64,000 nt of DNA from Microlunatus sp. Gsoil 973 (GCF_009707365.1 NZ_CP046122.1:3534001-3598000), one strand, 5' to 3'; counted from the stretch's first letter, positions 26,208-34,180 are shown. A program made the numbers and translations. The notes: generated by a model from the sequence alone, not told the origin.

Positions 26208-27722
26208 CTAGAAGCGGTCGGCCGAGGCGGCGTTCCAGTCGGTGGCCCAGCTCGGTCGCGGTTCGCTGAGCAGTTCACCGGGTCCGAGCCACTCGTACAG
26301 CTCGGCGTAGGAGCGGTTCTCCACCTCGCTGACGTTGCGCCGCAACATCTCCGGAGTGAGCTGGTCCGGGCTGGTCACCCCCATCGACGCCATCATCGAG
26401 ACGGCCTCGGCAACCGTGCCCTGCTGATAGCGGAAGACGCGCTGGCTCTTGTCACCGACGTCCAGCGCCCGGGATCGCCGCGGATTCTGGGTGGCGACCC
26501 CGACAGGACAGGTGTCGGTGTGGCAGCGCAGCGACTGGATGCAGCCGATCGCCATCATCATCGCCCGGGCCGCGTTGGTGTAGTCGGCTCCCTGGATCAG
26601 CCGTTTGACGATGTCGCTGCCGGAGGCGATCTTGCCCCCGGCAGCGATCTTGATCCTGCCTCGCAGCCCGCTCCCCACCAACGCGTTGTGCATGATCATC
26701 AGACCGTCGGTCAGCGGTGCGCCCACATGATCCTCATATTCCAGCGGCGCCGCCGCCGTGCCCCCTTCGGAACCGTCGACGATGATGAAGTCCGGCGTGG
26801 TGCCGACCTCGAGCATCGCCTTGCAGATCGCCAGCACGTCCCGGCGGTGGCCGACGCAGAGCTTGAAGCCGACCGGCTTACCGCCGGACAGCTCGCGCAT
26901 CCTGGCGATGAATTCGATCAACCCCGTTGGCGTGGAGAACACCTGATGGCCGGGTGGGCTGACGCACTTCTGTCCCTCCGGCACGCCACGGATGCTGGCG
27001 ATCTCGGCGCTCACCTTCGCCGCCGGCAGCACGCCACCCAGCCCCGGTTTGGCGCCCTGCGACAGTTTCAGCGAGGTCGCCTTGACTTGATCGTGAGCGG
27101 CGTTCTCGGTGAATCGACCGGGGTCGAACCGGCCGTCGGGCGTGCGGGTGGAGAAGTAGCCCGAACCGATCTCCCAGATCAGGTCGCCCCCGTTCTCCAG
27201 GTGATACCCGGTCAGCCCGCCCTCGCCGGTGTCGTGGGCGAAGCCACCGAGCGCCGCGCCCTTGTTGAGCGCCCGGATCGCGTTGGCAGACAGCGCTCCG
27301 AAGCTCATCGCCGATACGTTGAGCAACGCCATGCTGTACGGCTGGCTACAGTCCGGGCCACCGACCCGGACCCGCGGTGCCGTCTCGGGGGCGGTCAGCG
27401 GGGTCATCGAGTGCAGCAGGTATTCGTAGCCGGCGACGTTGACGTCCCGCTCGGTGCCGAACGCCTGCTCGCCGTGAATGCCCTTGGCCCGCTCGTAGAT
27501 GGTGTCCCGGATCTCCCGGTCGAACGGCCGGCCGGCGGTGTTGCTCTCGATGAAGTACTGCTGCACCTCCGGCCGGATGCTCTCCAGCAGATAGCGAAGG
27601 TGGCCGACCAACGGATAGTTGCGCAGGACCGAGTGCTTGCGCTGCAGCAGATCCCAGGTGCCCAGGGCCGCCAGGGCTCCGGCCGTTCCTGCGGCGACAC
27701 CGGCCGCCCGACGCTTACCCAT
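26208..27722 (-). CDS. FMN-binding glutamate-synthase-like protein, membrane anchored
   Basis: The protein has 504 residues. An N-terminal hydrophobic segment (AAGVAAGTAGALAALGTW) precedes a glutamate-synthase central/FMN barrel domain. Visible motifs are AMSFGALSANAIRALNKGA (FMN site), GGLTGYHLENGGDLIWEIGSGYFS, IVDGSEGGTAAAP, and the Cys cluster CIQSLRCHTDTCPVGVATQ, which binds the 3Fe-4S cluster in GltS. It lacks the amidotransferase and GltD domains, so it is not a full glutamate synthase. ATG27722 is preceded by AAGGAGGA. The biological role of this stand-alone family is unclear. Confidence 0.92.
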   Translation of the reverse strand: MGKRRAAGVAAGTAGALAALGTWDLLQRKHSVLRNYPLVGHLRYLLESIRPEVQQYFIESNTAGRPFDREIRDTIYERAKGIHGEQAFGTERDVNVAGYEYLLHSMTPLTAPETAPRVRVGGPDCSQPYSMALLNVSAMSFGALSANAIRALNKGAALGGFAHDTGEGGLTGYHLENGGDLIWEIGSGYFSTRTPDGRFDPGRFTENAAHDQVKATSLKLSQGAKPGLGGVLPAAKVSAEIASIRGVPEGQKCVSPPGHQVFSTPTGLIEFIARMRELSGGKPVGFKLCVGHRRDVLAICKAMLEVGTTPDFIIVDGSEGGTAAAPLEYEDHVGAPLTDGLMIMHNALVGSGLRGRIKIAAGGKIASGSDIVKRLIQGADYTNAARAMMMAIGCIQSLRCHTDTCPVGVATQNPRRSRALDVGDKSQRVFRYQQGTVAEAVSMMASMGVTSPDQLTPEMLRRNVSEVENRSYAELYEWLGPGELLSEPRPSWATDWNAASADRF

Positions 27723-27799
27723 GACCACGTCCTCCTTCGGATCCGCTCGGCCCAACGGCCGGGTCGAGCGTATCCGGAGTGGTGATCAAGAAGGGGCGA

Positions 27800-28447
27800 T
27801 CACGACAGGACGGCGACGTGGTCCCAGAGTGCGTCGACCTGGGCCTCCGCCGCGCGCAGGCTCTCCTCGGCCATCGGAATCAGTCCGGCCATCGCAGGAT
27901 TGCTCTTGGCCAGGGTCAGTTCCGCCTCGATGAACCGCGGCTCGAGCCCCGTCAGCGACAGTCCGTGCGGCAACCAGACCGACGCGTGGTCCCAGCCCTC
28001 CCTGGGGGCGCCCGGACCGTAACCGCCACCACGGGTGGCGATCACGATGAACTCGCGTCCGCCCAGCAGCCCTTCGTTGGTCTCCGGGTCGATCGCCAGG
28101 CCGGGAGCGATCAGGTGGTCGACCCAGGACTTGACCGCGCTCGGCGCACCGTAGTTGTAGAGCGGCAGACCGAGTAGAACTGTGTCGGCCGCCTTGATCT
28201 CGTTCACCAACTCCACCGTCAGTTCCCAGGAGGCCTGTTGGGCCTGGGTGCGCTGGTCCGGGGAAACCATGCGCGCCAGACCGGAATCGGCGTCCAGGTG
28301 GGGCAAGGGATGACGGCCGAGATCGCGATAGCGGGTAGTGCCGGCGGGGTTGGCCGAGCGCCAGGCTGTGGCGGCCCGGGCGGTCAACCCACGGCTGACG
28401 GAGTTGTCGCCCTGGATGCTGGAGTCGATGTGCAGCAGGTGTGGCAT
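27800..28447 (-). CDS. FMN-dependent NADH-azoreductase (AzoR-like)
   Basis: The protein has 215 residues with a flavodoxin-like fold. The FMN phosphate loop is HIDSSIQGDNSVSRGLT, the segment LLGLPLYNYGAPSAVKSWVDHLI holds the PLYNYG flavin contact, and ATRGGGYGPG is the second loop. Such enzymes reduce quinones and azo compounds by two-electron transfer with NADH. ATG28447 begins right before the fold. The gene is divergent from a MarR regulator, a common arrangement for quinone/azo stress. Confidence 0.9.
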   Translation of the reverse strand: MPHLLHIDSSIQGDNSVSRGLTARAATAWRSANPAGTTRYRDLGRHPLPHLDADSGLARMVSPDQRTQAQQASWELTVELVNEIKAADTVLLGLPLYNYGAPSAVKSWVDHLIAPGLAIDPETNEGLLGGREFIVIATRGGGYGPGAPREGWDHASVWLPHGLSLTGLEPRFIEAELTLAKSNPAMAGLIPMAEESLRAAEAQVDALWDHVAVLS

Positions 28448-28575
28448 GGGATGCCTTCCTTGGTGAGAGAGAGATAGCTTGTGCTTCACCAATCATCTAT
28501 ACACCGCGAGCCCATGGCATACCGCATATCAAATTATGAGACATAACCGTTGGCCGATTGGCTACTGTTGGGGAC

Positions 28576-29043
28576 ATGCAGGAGTTGCCCATCGTCGATC
28601 AACCACCGCCGCGATGTGGTGCGCTGCTGGACAACGTGGCGCGCAAGCTACGGGTGCATTCACTGGCGGTGCTGCATCCGCTGGGCCTCCGTCCACGGCA
28701 TCTCGTCGCCTTGACGGTGATCCGCGGACGCAACGGCCTGCTGCAGAGTGAACTGGCCGATGAGTTGCAACTGGACAGCACCAACGTCGTCGGACTGCTC
28801 AACGAGCTCGAGGCCGAGGGGCTCATCGAGAGGCGGCGCTCCACCACGGACCGGCGGCGCCACAACGTGCTCCTCACCGATGCCGGCAACGCGAAACTGG
28901 CCCAGGCCGAGCGGGCGCTGGACGCCGCGGAGAACGCGGTGTTCGGACGTCTCGATACAGACGACCGGTCCACGCTGTACGCGTTGCTCGCCAAGGCGAC
29001 AACGCCGTCGACGGAGGCCTGTCTTGAGTCCTTGACCGAGTGA
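28576..29043 (+). CDS. MarR family transcriptional regulator
   Basis: The protein has 155 residues. The winged helix reads LLQSELADELQLDSTNVVGLLNELEAEGLIERRRSTTDRRRHNVLLT (key parts: recognition helix D-S-T-N-V-V-G-L-L, wing S-T-T-D-R-R-R-H). It is divergent from the azoreductase over an AT-rich 128-base gap (28448-28575), where it probably binds. The family releases DNA upon binding phenols or quinones, or upon thiol oxidation. Here a Cys lies near the N terminus (PRCGALLD) and another near the C terminus. TTG28558 is an alternative start. Confidence 0.92.
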   Translation: MQELPIVDQPPPRCGALLDNVARKLRVHSLAVLHPLGLRPRHLVALTVIRGRNGLLQSELADELQLDSTNVVGLLNELEAEGLIERRRSTTDRRRHNVLLTDAGNAKLAQAERALDAAENAVFGRLDTDDRSTLYALLAKATTPSTEACLESLTE

Positions 29044-29058
29044 GGGTCGGGAACGACG

Positions 29059-29085
29059 AAGGGCGGCCCCGAAGGACCGCCCTTT
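29059..29085. terminator. Bidirectional terminator hairpin
   Basis: The arms AAGGGCGGCCC and GGACCGCCCTT (one mismatch) enclose a 5-base loop and are followed by a T. The hairpin sits between the convergent MarR gene and rplI. Confidence 0.8.
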
Positions 29086-29108
29086 GTGCTGGGTCGTACG
29101 GCTAAGGC

Positions 29109-29558
29109 TCAGGCCTCGGCGACGACGGTGACCGGGATGTGCGCGGTCACCGCATCGTGCAGCTTGATGCCGACGGTGTGCTGACCGAGGCTGCGGATCG
29201 GCTTGCCCACCTGGACGGCGCGCTTGTCGACCGCCGGACCACCGGACTTCTTGATCGCGCTGACGATCAGCGACGGCGTTACGGCACCGAAGAGCTTGCC
29301 GCTGTCGGAGGCCCGGACCGGAACCTCGACGGCGACCTGCTCGAGCTGGTCGCGTACCTGCTGGGCGTGCTCGATGCCGCGGATCTCGCGAGCGTCGCGG
29401 GCCCGCTTGATGCCGTCGATCTGCTTCTCGGCGCCCTTGGTCCAGTTGATCGCGAATCCGCGCGGGACCAGGTAGTTGCGGCCGTAGCCGTCCTTGACGT
29501 CGACGATGTCACCGGCAACACCAAGGTTGTCGACCGGCGCGGTGAGAATGAGCTTCAT
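29109..29558 (-). CDS. rplI: 50S ribosomal protein L9
   Basis: The protein has 149 residues. The N-terminal 23S-binding signature is VDNLGVAGDIVDVKDGYGRNYLVPRG in outline (G-x-x-G-x-x-V-x-V-x-x-G-Y-x-R-N-x-L-x-P). A long connecting helix and the C-terminal domain (GKLFGAVTPSLIVSAI) follow. It is the last gene of the rpsF-ssb-rpsR-rplI operon, 19 bases after rpsR. Confidence 0.98.
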   Translation of the reverse strand: MKLILTAPVDNLGVAGDIVDVKDGYGRNYLVPRGFAINWTKGAEKQIDGIKRARDAREIRGIEHAQQVRDQLEQVAVEVPVRASDSGKLFGAVTPSLIVSAIKKSGGPAVDKRAVQVGKPIRSLGQHTVGIKLHDAVTAHIPVTVVAEA

Positions 29559-29577
29559 CTGTTCTGTCTCCTCAATC

Positions 29578-29817
29578 TCAGCGGGCCGTCGACGCGTACG
29601 GCAGCAACGCCATCTCGCGGGCGTTCTTGATCGCGATGGCGACCTTGCGCTGGTCCTGGACGCTCAGTCCGGTCACCCGGCGGGCGCGGATCTTGCCCCG
29701 CTCGGAAATGAACTTCCGCAGGGTCGCGGTGTCCTTGTAGTCGACCGGCTGGCCCTTGCGCAGCGGATTGGCCTTCTTCTTCGGCTTGCGTTCTGTGTTT
29801 CGTGGTGCGTTGGCCAT
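29578..29817 (-). CDS. rpsR: 30S ribosomal protein S18, cysteine-free type
   Basis: The protein has 79 residues. The signature [20 protein letters not shown] and the end EMALLPYAS are typical of S18. The N-terminal CxxC that binds zinc in many S18 proteins is absent ([17 protein letters not shown]), and no cysteine occurs in the chain. It is therefore the zinc-independent type, here in the main ribosomal operon. It follows ssb after 69 bases. Confidence 0.97.
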   Translation of the reverse strand: MANAPRNTERKPKKKANPLRKGQPVDYKDTATLRKFISERGKIRARRVTGLSVQDQRKVAIAIKNAREMALLPYASTAR

Positions 29818-29886
29818 TGTGGTGCTCTCCTTCTCTGAGCCCGGCTGACGCCGGAATGTGCCATGTGTTGGTTGGTTCAGGGTGGA

Positions 29887-30474
29887 TCAGAACGGCGGTT
29901 CGTCGTTGGTGTTCGTGGCCCACGGATCATTGCCCCCGACGGAGCCCTGGCCGGAGTTGTCGTTGCTCGCCCAGGGGTCGTTGCCCCCGAACGAACCGCC
30001 ACCACCCTGGCCGGAAGACCCGCCCTGCTGGCCGCCGTAACCACCCGAGTTGCCACCGGAGTTGCCGCCGTAGCCGCCACCCCGCTGGCCGCCGCCCTGT
30101 CCTCCGCCGCTGGTGGTGCGGGTGACCTTCGCGGTCGCGTACCGCAAGGCGGGGCCGATCTCGTCGACATCGATCTCGAAGACGGTTCGGCGCTCACCCT
30201 CGCGGGTCTCGTAGCTGCGGGACTTCAGCCGTCCCTGGACGATCACCCGCATGCCCTTCTGCAGCGACTCGGCGACGTTCTCGGCGGCCTGTCGCCAGAC
30301 CGCACAGTTGATGAACATCGCCTCGCCGTCGCGCCATTCGTTGCTCTGGCGGTCGAAGGTGCGAGGCGTCGAGGCAACCGTGAAGTTGGCCACGGCGGCA
30401 CCCGACGGGGTGAAGCGCAGCTCGGGGTCGGCGGTCAGGTTGCCGACGAGCGTGATGGTGGTTTCGCCTGCCAT
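29887..30474 (-). CDS. ssb: Single-stranded DNA-binding protein
   Basis: The protein has 195 residues. The OB fold occupies about 1-115 ([20 protein letters not shown], then [30 protein letters not shown] in outline). A long Gly/Gln/Ser-rich linker with [15 protein letters not shown] repeats follows, and an acidic tip ends DEPPF, which recruits partner proteins. It binds ssDNA as a tetramer in replication and repair. It lies between rpsF and rpsR in the conserved order. Confidence 0.97.
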   Translation of the reverse strand: MAGETTITLVGNLTADPELRFTPSGAAVANFTVASTPRTFDRQSNEWRDGEAMFINCAVWRQAAENVAESLQKGMRVIVQGRLKSRSYETREGERRTVFEIDVDEIGPALRYATAKVTRTTSGGGQGGGQRGGGYGGNSGGNSGGYGGQQGGSSGQGGGGSFGGNDPWASNDNSGQGSVGGNDPWATNTNDEPPF

Positions 30475-30555
30475 TGATGTCTCCGGTGATCAGCGTGCTG
30501 GTTGATGCCCCACTGTGCCACGTGGGGCCGACAGTGTGGAGCAACCGTTCACAGA

Positions 30556-30846
30556 TCAGTGGGCGTCGGTACGCAGTACCTTCGTCCGCATGATCGATTC
30601 GTTGATACCGAGCTGACGGTCCAGCTCCTGGACGTCGGCCGGCTCGGACGTCAGATTGACGACCGCGTAGATGCCTTCCGGCTTCTTGTTGATCTCGTAC
30701 GACAACCGGCGCCGACCCCAGATGTCAACATTGTCGACGGTTCCGCCGGCATTGGTGATCACCTTCAGGTAGTTGTCGAGCGTCGGGGCGACCTGTCGCT
30801 CGTCGGTGTCCGGGTCGATGATGATCATGACCTCGTACTTGCGCAT
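30556..30846 (-). CDS. rpsF: 30S ribosomal protein S6
   Basis: The protein has 96 residues, beginning [16 protein letters not shown] and containing [27 protein letters not shown] in outline. ATG30846 is chosen because GAGGAGGAG lies upstream; the longer frame enters the leader. It is the first gene of the operon. S6 pairs with S18 on the 30S platform. Confidence 0.97.
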   Translation of the reverse strand: MRKYEVMIIIDPDTDERQVAPTLDNYLKVITNAGGTVDNVDIWGRRRLSYEINKKPEGIYAVVNLTSEPADVQELDRQLGINESIMRTKVLRTDAH

Positions 30847-30876
30847 ACGCGAACTCCTCCTCCTCTGGTCTCTGCG

Positions 30877-30897
30877 GTCATGGGACGTCCCCATGAC
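30877..30897 (-). promoter_or_regulatory. Hairpin in the rpsF leader
   Basis: The perfect 8-base arms GTCATGGG and CCCATGAC surround a 5-base centre, 31 bases upstream of rpsF. In the mRNA sense a CCG follows the stem's 3' side. S6:S18-binding leaders with a CCG element are known in other bacteria, so autoregulation is possible. It could equally be a promoter-region palindrome. Confidence 0.45.
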
Positions 30898-31204
30898 AGG
30901 AGGGCGATGCTTCGGCCGCGATCCGGGACGGACCGTGGCCGACCAACCAGATTACCGGTCGCCGGTCCGGGAAGCCAATTGGCGCCGGGGCCAGCCGGTC
31001 CCGCTCGACGGCGCACTCGTCGGCTGGCAGCGCATCCCTCACCCGGGTCCCGCACCACTTACTCGGCGGCGCACCACTTACTCGGCCGCGCACCCCTCAC
31101 CCGGGTCCCGCACCACTTACTCGGCGGCGCACCACTTACTCGGCGGCGCACCACCTACTCGGCGGCGCACCACCTACTCGGCGGCGCACCACCTACTCGG
31201 CGGC

Positions 31205-31267
31205 GCACCGGCTGCAGCGGGTGCGAGGACGAGTAAGTGGAGCGGCGCCTACCAACTGGTGCGGGAA
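31205..31267. repeat. 63-bp capping unit, copy A
   Basis: Copy A starts GCACCGGCTGCAGCGGGTGC. It contains CGAGTAAGTGG, the reverse complement of the 19-bp repeat core, and CCAACTGGTGC, the reverse complement of the second repeat subtype. It is identical to copy B at 59 of 63 positions. Confidence 0.92.
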
Positions 31268-31452
31268 GCACTGTCTGACCCGGTGGGTTCGTACTGCCAA
31301 AGCTCTCGACGAGGTCGCGGGTCGCGGCGCCCTGCTCGCAACTGCACGAGTTGTTCGCAGTCGCACCAGTTGCTCGACGCTGCACCCTCTACTTCGCACC
31401 AGTTGCTCGACAGCGCACCGGTTGCTCGACGGCGCACCACATACTCGGCGGC

Positions 31453-31515
31453 GCACCGGCTGCAGCGGGTGCGAGGCCGAGTAAGTGGTGCGGTGCCGAC
31501 CAACTGGTGCGGGAA
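31453..31515. repeat. 63-bp capping unit, copy B
   Basis: This is the direct repeat of copy A, 248 bases downstream, differing at 4 positions. GCCGAGTAAGTGGTGC in this copy is the exact reverse complement of the first 16 bases of the 19-bp repeat. It can therefore pair with upstream units. Confidence 0.92.
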
Positions 31516-31540
31516 CGGCCGGCGGGCTGGCGGACTGAAC

Positions 31541-31767
31541 GGACCGGCAGCGTCGGCGTGGACCGACGGGCAGCGTCGTCGCGGACACACAGGCAGCGTC
31601 GTCGCGGACCCACAGGCACCCTCGGCGCGGACCGAGACGGCAGCGCCGGCGTCGACCGACGGGGACCGTCGTCGCGGACCGACGGGGACCGTCGCCGCAG
31701 ACCCACCGGCACCCTCGTTGCGGACCCACGGGCAGCGTCGGCGTGGAACCACGGGCACCGTCGTGTG
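31541..31767. repeat. 23-bp tandem repeat array, about ten degenerate units
   Basis: The units start near GGACCSACGGGCASCGTCG. Boundaries are 31541, 31560, 31583, 31606, 31629, 31653, 31676, 31699, 31722 and 31745. Most units are exactly 23 bases; the first is 19 and the fifth 24. It is unrelated in sequence to the 19-bp family just upstream. No spacers occur, so it is not CRISPR, and no gene signal supports translation. Confidence 0.9.
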
Positions 31768-31781
31768 GCGTCGGCTGCGCG

Positions 31782-32243
31782 TCACCCTTCGGCGAGGGCG
31801 GCAAGTCGGTCCAGTGAGGCGTGCAGGTTGTCCTTCGTGGTGCCGCGGGCACGGGAAAACCGGTTGACGTCGGTCAACTCGGTCCAGTCGTAGGTGTGGA
31901 TCACCCGGGTACGCCCCTCGGCGATGGGCTCCAGCTCCCAGCGCCACAGATGTCCCGGCGGCCGCTTGCCGACCTCGGCGGGGCGCCAGGCGATCAGCCG
32001 ACCCTCGACGAACTCGACGACATGGTTCTCCCGGACGCTGCCCTTCGTCAGGATCGTCGCGAACACCTCACCGACGGCGCGAACACGTTGGCCCTCGGCG
32101 GCCGAACCCAGATTGTCGTTCCCGTCCCAATGCGGTTGGTGGGCCGGATCGGCGATGAGTTCGAAGATCGCTTGCGGGTCGGCGGCGATCTCCCGCTCTG
32201 CCCGTACGACAGTCGGCGTCGTCTCCGTGTCCCCGGCGACCAT
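31782..32243 (-). CDS. SRPBCC family protein (polyketide cyclase/START-like)
   Basis: The protein has 153 residues with a single START-type hydrophobic-ligand fold (VRAEREIAADPQAIFELIADPAHQPHWDG, ending RGTTKDNLHASLDRLAALAEG; key residues I-F-x-L-I-A-D-P). The function is unknown; family members bind lipids or shape reactive intermediates. ATG32243 has AAGGA close by and avoids overlap with the upstream PAP2 gene. The stop lies just past the 23-bp repeat array. Confidence 0.85.
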   Translation of the reverse strand: MVAGDTETTPTVVRAEREIAADPQAIFELIADPAHQPHWDGNDNLGSAAEGQRVRAVGEVFATILTKGSVRENHVVEFVEGRLIAWRPAEVGKRPPGHLWRWELEPIAEGRTRVIHTYDWTELTDVNRFSRARGTTKDNLHASLDRLAALAEG

Positions 32244-32280
32244 GTCCTTATCGAAGCAGGTCGAGACGCCGCCGGTCAGA

Positions 32281-33162
32281 TCAATTGGAGGTCCGGGAGA
32301 CCAGGCTCGAATAGCAGCCGACGGCCATGGCAGCAACCGCAGCGATCACCCCGGCGGTGATCGGAATGACCTTGGAGGCATCCGGTCCGGCGGTCCAGTC
32401 AAAGCCGTACACGATCACCCCGAGCGCGGCAGCCGAACCGCCGAGCAGGGCCGGGAACCCACCGCCGTACCGTACGACGCCATCGGGCGAACGGCCGGCG
32501 ATGATCGCCGACATCAGGGCGGCCCAGGCCAGCGTGACCAGCATCCCGGCCACCACGTCACTCGGCCGATGCCAGGCGGCGATGATCGTGGCCAGTCCGG
32601 TCAGGCCACCGATCGCCGCACCGCCGAGGGTGACGAACCAACGCAATGCTCGCGGCGAGACCAGCACCGCGGCGAGGACGAGAGAGAAGACGAGCGTGGT
32701 GTGCCCGCTGGGCAAGGTGTTGGCGGCCTCGCCGACACCGAGATCGGGACGGCTGAGCAGATGGTCCTTCAACAGCTGGGTGGTGAGGTTGGCGCCGACC
32801 ACCAGGACAACCGCGGCGACGGCCACCCGGAACCGGCGGCGTACCAGGGCGACACCGACCATGATCGCCAACGCGACGGCGGCCGAGACGGTGCTGACCT
32901 GTTGCAGCAGCCGGATCAGCTGGTCGTTGACGTTGCTGTGGCCGTGGGACAGCACCCGCATCGCCGCGTTGTCGTACTCCTGTCCGAAGGCCGTGTGCAG
33001 GGCCACCAGGACAGTCGCCACCATCCCGGCCACCGCCGCGAACGCCAGCGGCAGCGCCGATGCGGCCGGGCTCGGACCGACCCGCCGGGGGCGGCGCCGG
33101 TCGAAGTCGGAGCCGTAACCATCAGGCCGGGCAACCGATGGCCGCTGGGTGATGAGAGCCAT
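32281..33162 (-). CDS. PAP2 superfamily membrane phosphatase
   Basis: The protein has 293 residues with six or more membrane helices. The three-part phosphatase signature is visible as LLKDHLLSRPD (KxxxxxxRP), NTLPSGHTT (PSGH), and AWHRPSDVVAG (SRxxxxxHxxxD-like; here H-R-x-x-D). It acts on lipid phosphates such as undecaprenyl pyrophosphate or phosphatidic acid at the outer face of the membrane. ATG33162 places a basic tail before the first helix. It is followed by the SRPBCC gene after 37 bases. Confidence 0.92.
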   Translation of the reverse strand: MALITQRPSVARPDGYGSDFDRRRPRRVGPSPAASALPLAFAAVAGMVATVLVALHTAFGQEYDNAAMRVLSHGHSNVNDQLIRLLQQVSTVSAAVALAIMVGVALVRRRFRVAVAAVVLVVGANLTTQLLKDHLLSRPDLGVGEAANTLPSGHTTLVFSLVLAAVLVSPRALRWFVTLGGAAIGGLTGLATIIAAWHRPSDVVAGMLVTLAWAALMSAIIAGRSPDGVVRYGGGFPALLGGSAAALGVIVYGFDWTAGPDASKVIPITAGVIAAVAAMAVGCYSSLVSRTSN

Positions 33163-33250
33163 GCAGTCAAGAGTGCTGGCGGAGACCACGCATCCGGAGC
33201 AGGATCGCCGGATTCTGATCGAATCCACAGACTCCGATTAGGGTGCCGAT

Positions 33251-33778
33251 GTGAGCCAGCCGACAACCGACGAATTCGCCGAGCCAGCCGGGTCATCGAG
33301 CGATCCTTCAGATTTGCTGGTCGGATACCTGCGCGCCTACCGGGACGCGCTGTCCCGCAAGCTCGCCGGTCTCGACGACACCCGGCTCGGGTCGGCGGTC
33401 CTGCCCAGCGGCTGGACCCCGCTGCAACTGCTCAAGCATCTGATCCATGTGGAACGCCGATGGTTCAGCTGGGGCTTCCTCGGCAAGGACCTGCCCGACC
33501 CGTGGGCCGATCACGATCCCGACAATCCCGCCCGCTGGTTCGTCGCGCCGGACGAGACGATCGACACACTCCAGGCGCTCCTCGAGGCGCAGGCGGCGGA
33601 GACCGATCACGTGCTGGCCGAGCACGCGTTGGACGAGACCGCCGCCACCGGTGGCAGGTTCACCGACGCCCCACCGACCTTGGCCTGGATCGGCTTCCAC
33701 GTGCTCCAGGAGTACGCCCGCCATCTCGGCCACCTGGACGTCGTCAGGGAACTGATCGACAACAGCATCGGAGAATGA
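33251..33778 (+). CDS. DinB/DUF664 family protein (mycothiol-dependent type)
   Basis: The protein has 175 residues and forms a four-helix bundle. Metal-binding histidines are visible as LLKHLIHVERRW and EYARHLGHLDVVRE (HxxxH). This is the DUF664 branch of DinB, common in actinobacteria as thiol (mycothiol) S-transferases or detoxifiers. GTG33251 follows a short gap from the divergent PAP2 gene. The substrate is unknown. Confidence 0.88.
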   Translation: MSQPTTDEFAEPAGSSSDPSDLLVGYLRAYRDALSRKLAGLDDTRLGSAVLPSGWTPLQLLKHLIHVERRWFSWGFLGKDLPDPWADHDPDNPARWFVAPDETIDTLQALLEAQAAETDHVLAEHALDETAATGGRFTDAPPTLAWIGFHVLQEYARHLGHLDVVRELIDNSIGE

Positions 33779-33824
33779 CGAATCCGAGGGAACCGATCGC
33801 GGTGACGCCCCCGTCCTAGGTGCA

Positions 33825-33841
33825 CTACGCACGGTGCGTAG
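33825..33841. promoter_or_regulatory. Perfect 17-bp palindrome upstream of DUF4190 gene
   Basis: CTACGCACGGTGCGTAG has 8-base arms around one G, ending 18 bases before GTG33860. It could be an operator, or a terminator for the DinB gene that ends 46 bases upstream. Confidence 0.5.
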
Positions 33842-33859
33842 GACCCAAAGGAGAGAACT

Positions 33860-34180
33860 GTGAGCGCCTCTTACCCGACGTCCCCCGTCTCCGCTGCCGA
33901 CGACCCCGGTCGGACCCTCGGCATCGTCGGACTGGTGCTGGCCTTCGTCACCTCGCTGCCCGGCCTGATCGTCAGCATCATCGCCCATCGCAAGTCCAAG
34001 GCCGCCGGCTTCAACAACGTGATCGCCAAGGTCGGCATCGTGGTCGGCGCGATCTTCACCGGCTTCGGACTGATCCTGGCCACCGTCGGGGTGGTCGGTG
34101 TGGTTGCGCTGGGTCAGAAGTGCGCCGAGCTCGGCCCGGGTGTTCACCAGTCCGGCGGCACCACGATCACCTGCAGCTGA
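33860..34180 (+). CDS. DUF4190-like small membrane protein
   Basis: The protein has 106 residues and two membrane helices (LGIVGLVLAFVTSLPGLIVSIIAH, and VGIVVGAIFTGFGLILATVGVVG; key features two TM, HRKSKAAGFNN loop). This is the usual layout of DUF4190. The C-terminal extracellular tail holds two cysteines (QKCAELG, TITCS), which could form a disulfide. GTG33860 is preceded by AAAGGAGAG. The function is unknown. Confidence 0.85.
   Translation: MSASYPTSPVSAADDPGRTLGIVGLVLAFVTSLPGLIVSIIAHRKSKAAGFNNVIAKVGIVVGAIFTGFGLILATVGVVGVVALGQKCAELGPGVHQSGGTTITCS

Larger units (their letters stand above)
31032..31515. repeat. 19-bp tandem repeat locus with two 63-bp capping units
   Basis: The consensus unit is GCACCACTTACTCGGCGGC. 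Copies lie at 31052-31070, 31071-31089, 31110-31128, 31129-31147, 31148-31166, 31167-31185 and 31186-31204. A 20-bp variant GCAYCCCTCACCCGGGTCCC sits at 31032-31051 and 31090-31109. A second block with the subtype GCACCAGTTGCTCGACGGC runs 31344-31452. Each block ends in a 63-bp unit. As 19 is not a multiple of three, the repeats are not protein-coding, although open frames cross them. Confidence 0.92.

Noticed and set aside
26016-27785. Plus-strand frame of 589 codons opposite the GltS-like gene
   Set aside because: It mirrors the codon pattern of the real minus-strand gene, with no domain and no ribosome site.
31052-31767. CRISPR array
   Set aside because: Repeats are directly adjacent without unique spacers, and no cas gene is present.
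30773-31867. Open frames on both strands across the repeat block, up to 364 codons
   Set aside because: The 19- and 23-bp periods rotate the frame, there is no start signal, and the composition is that of the repeats only.
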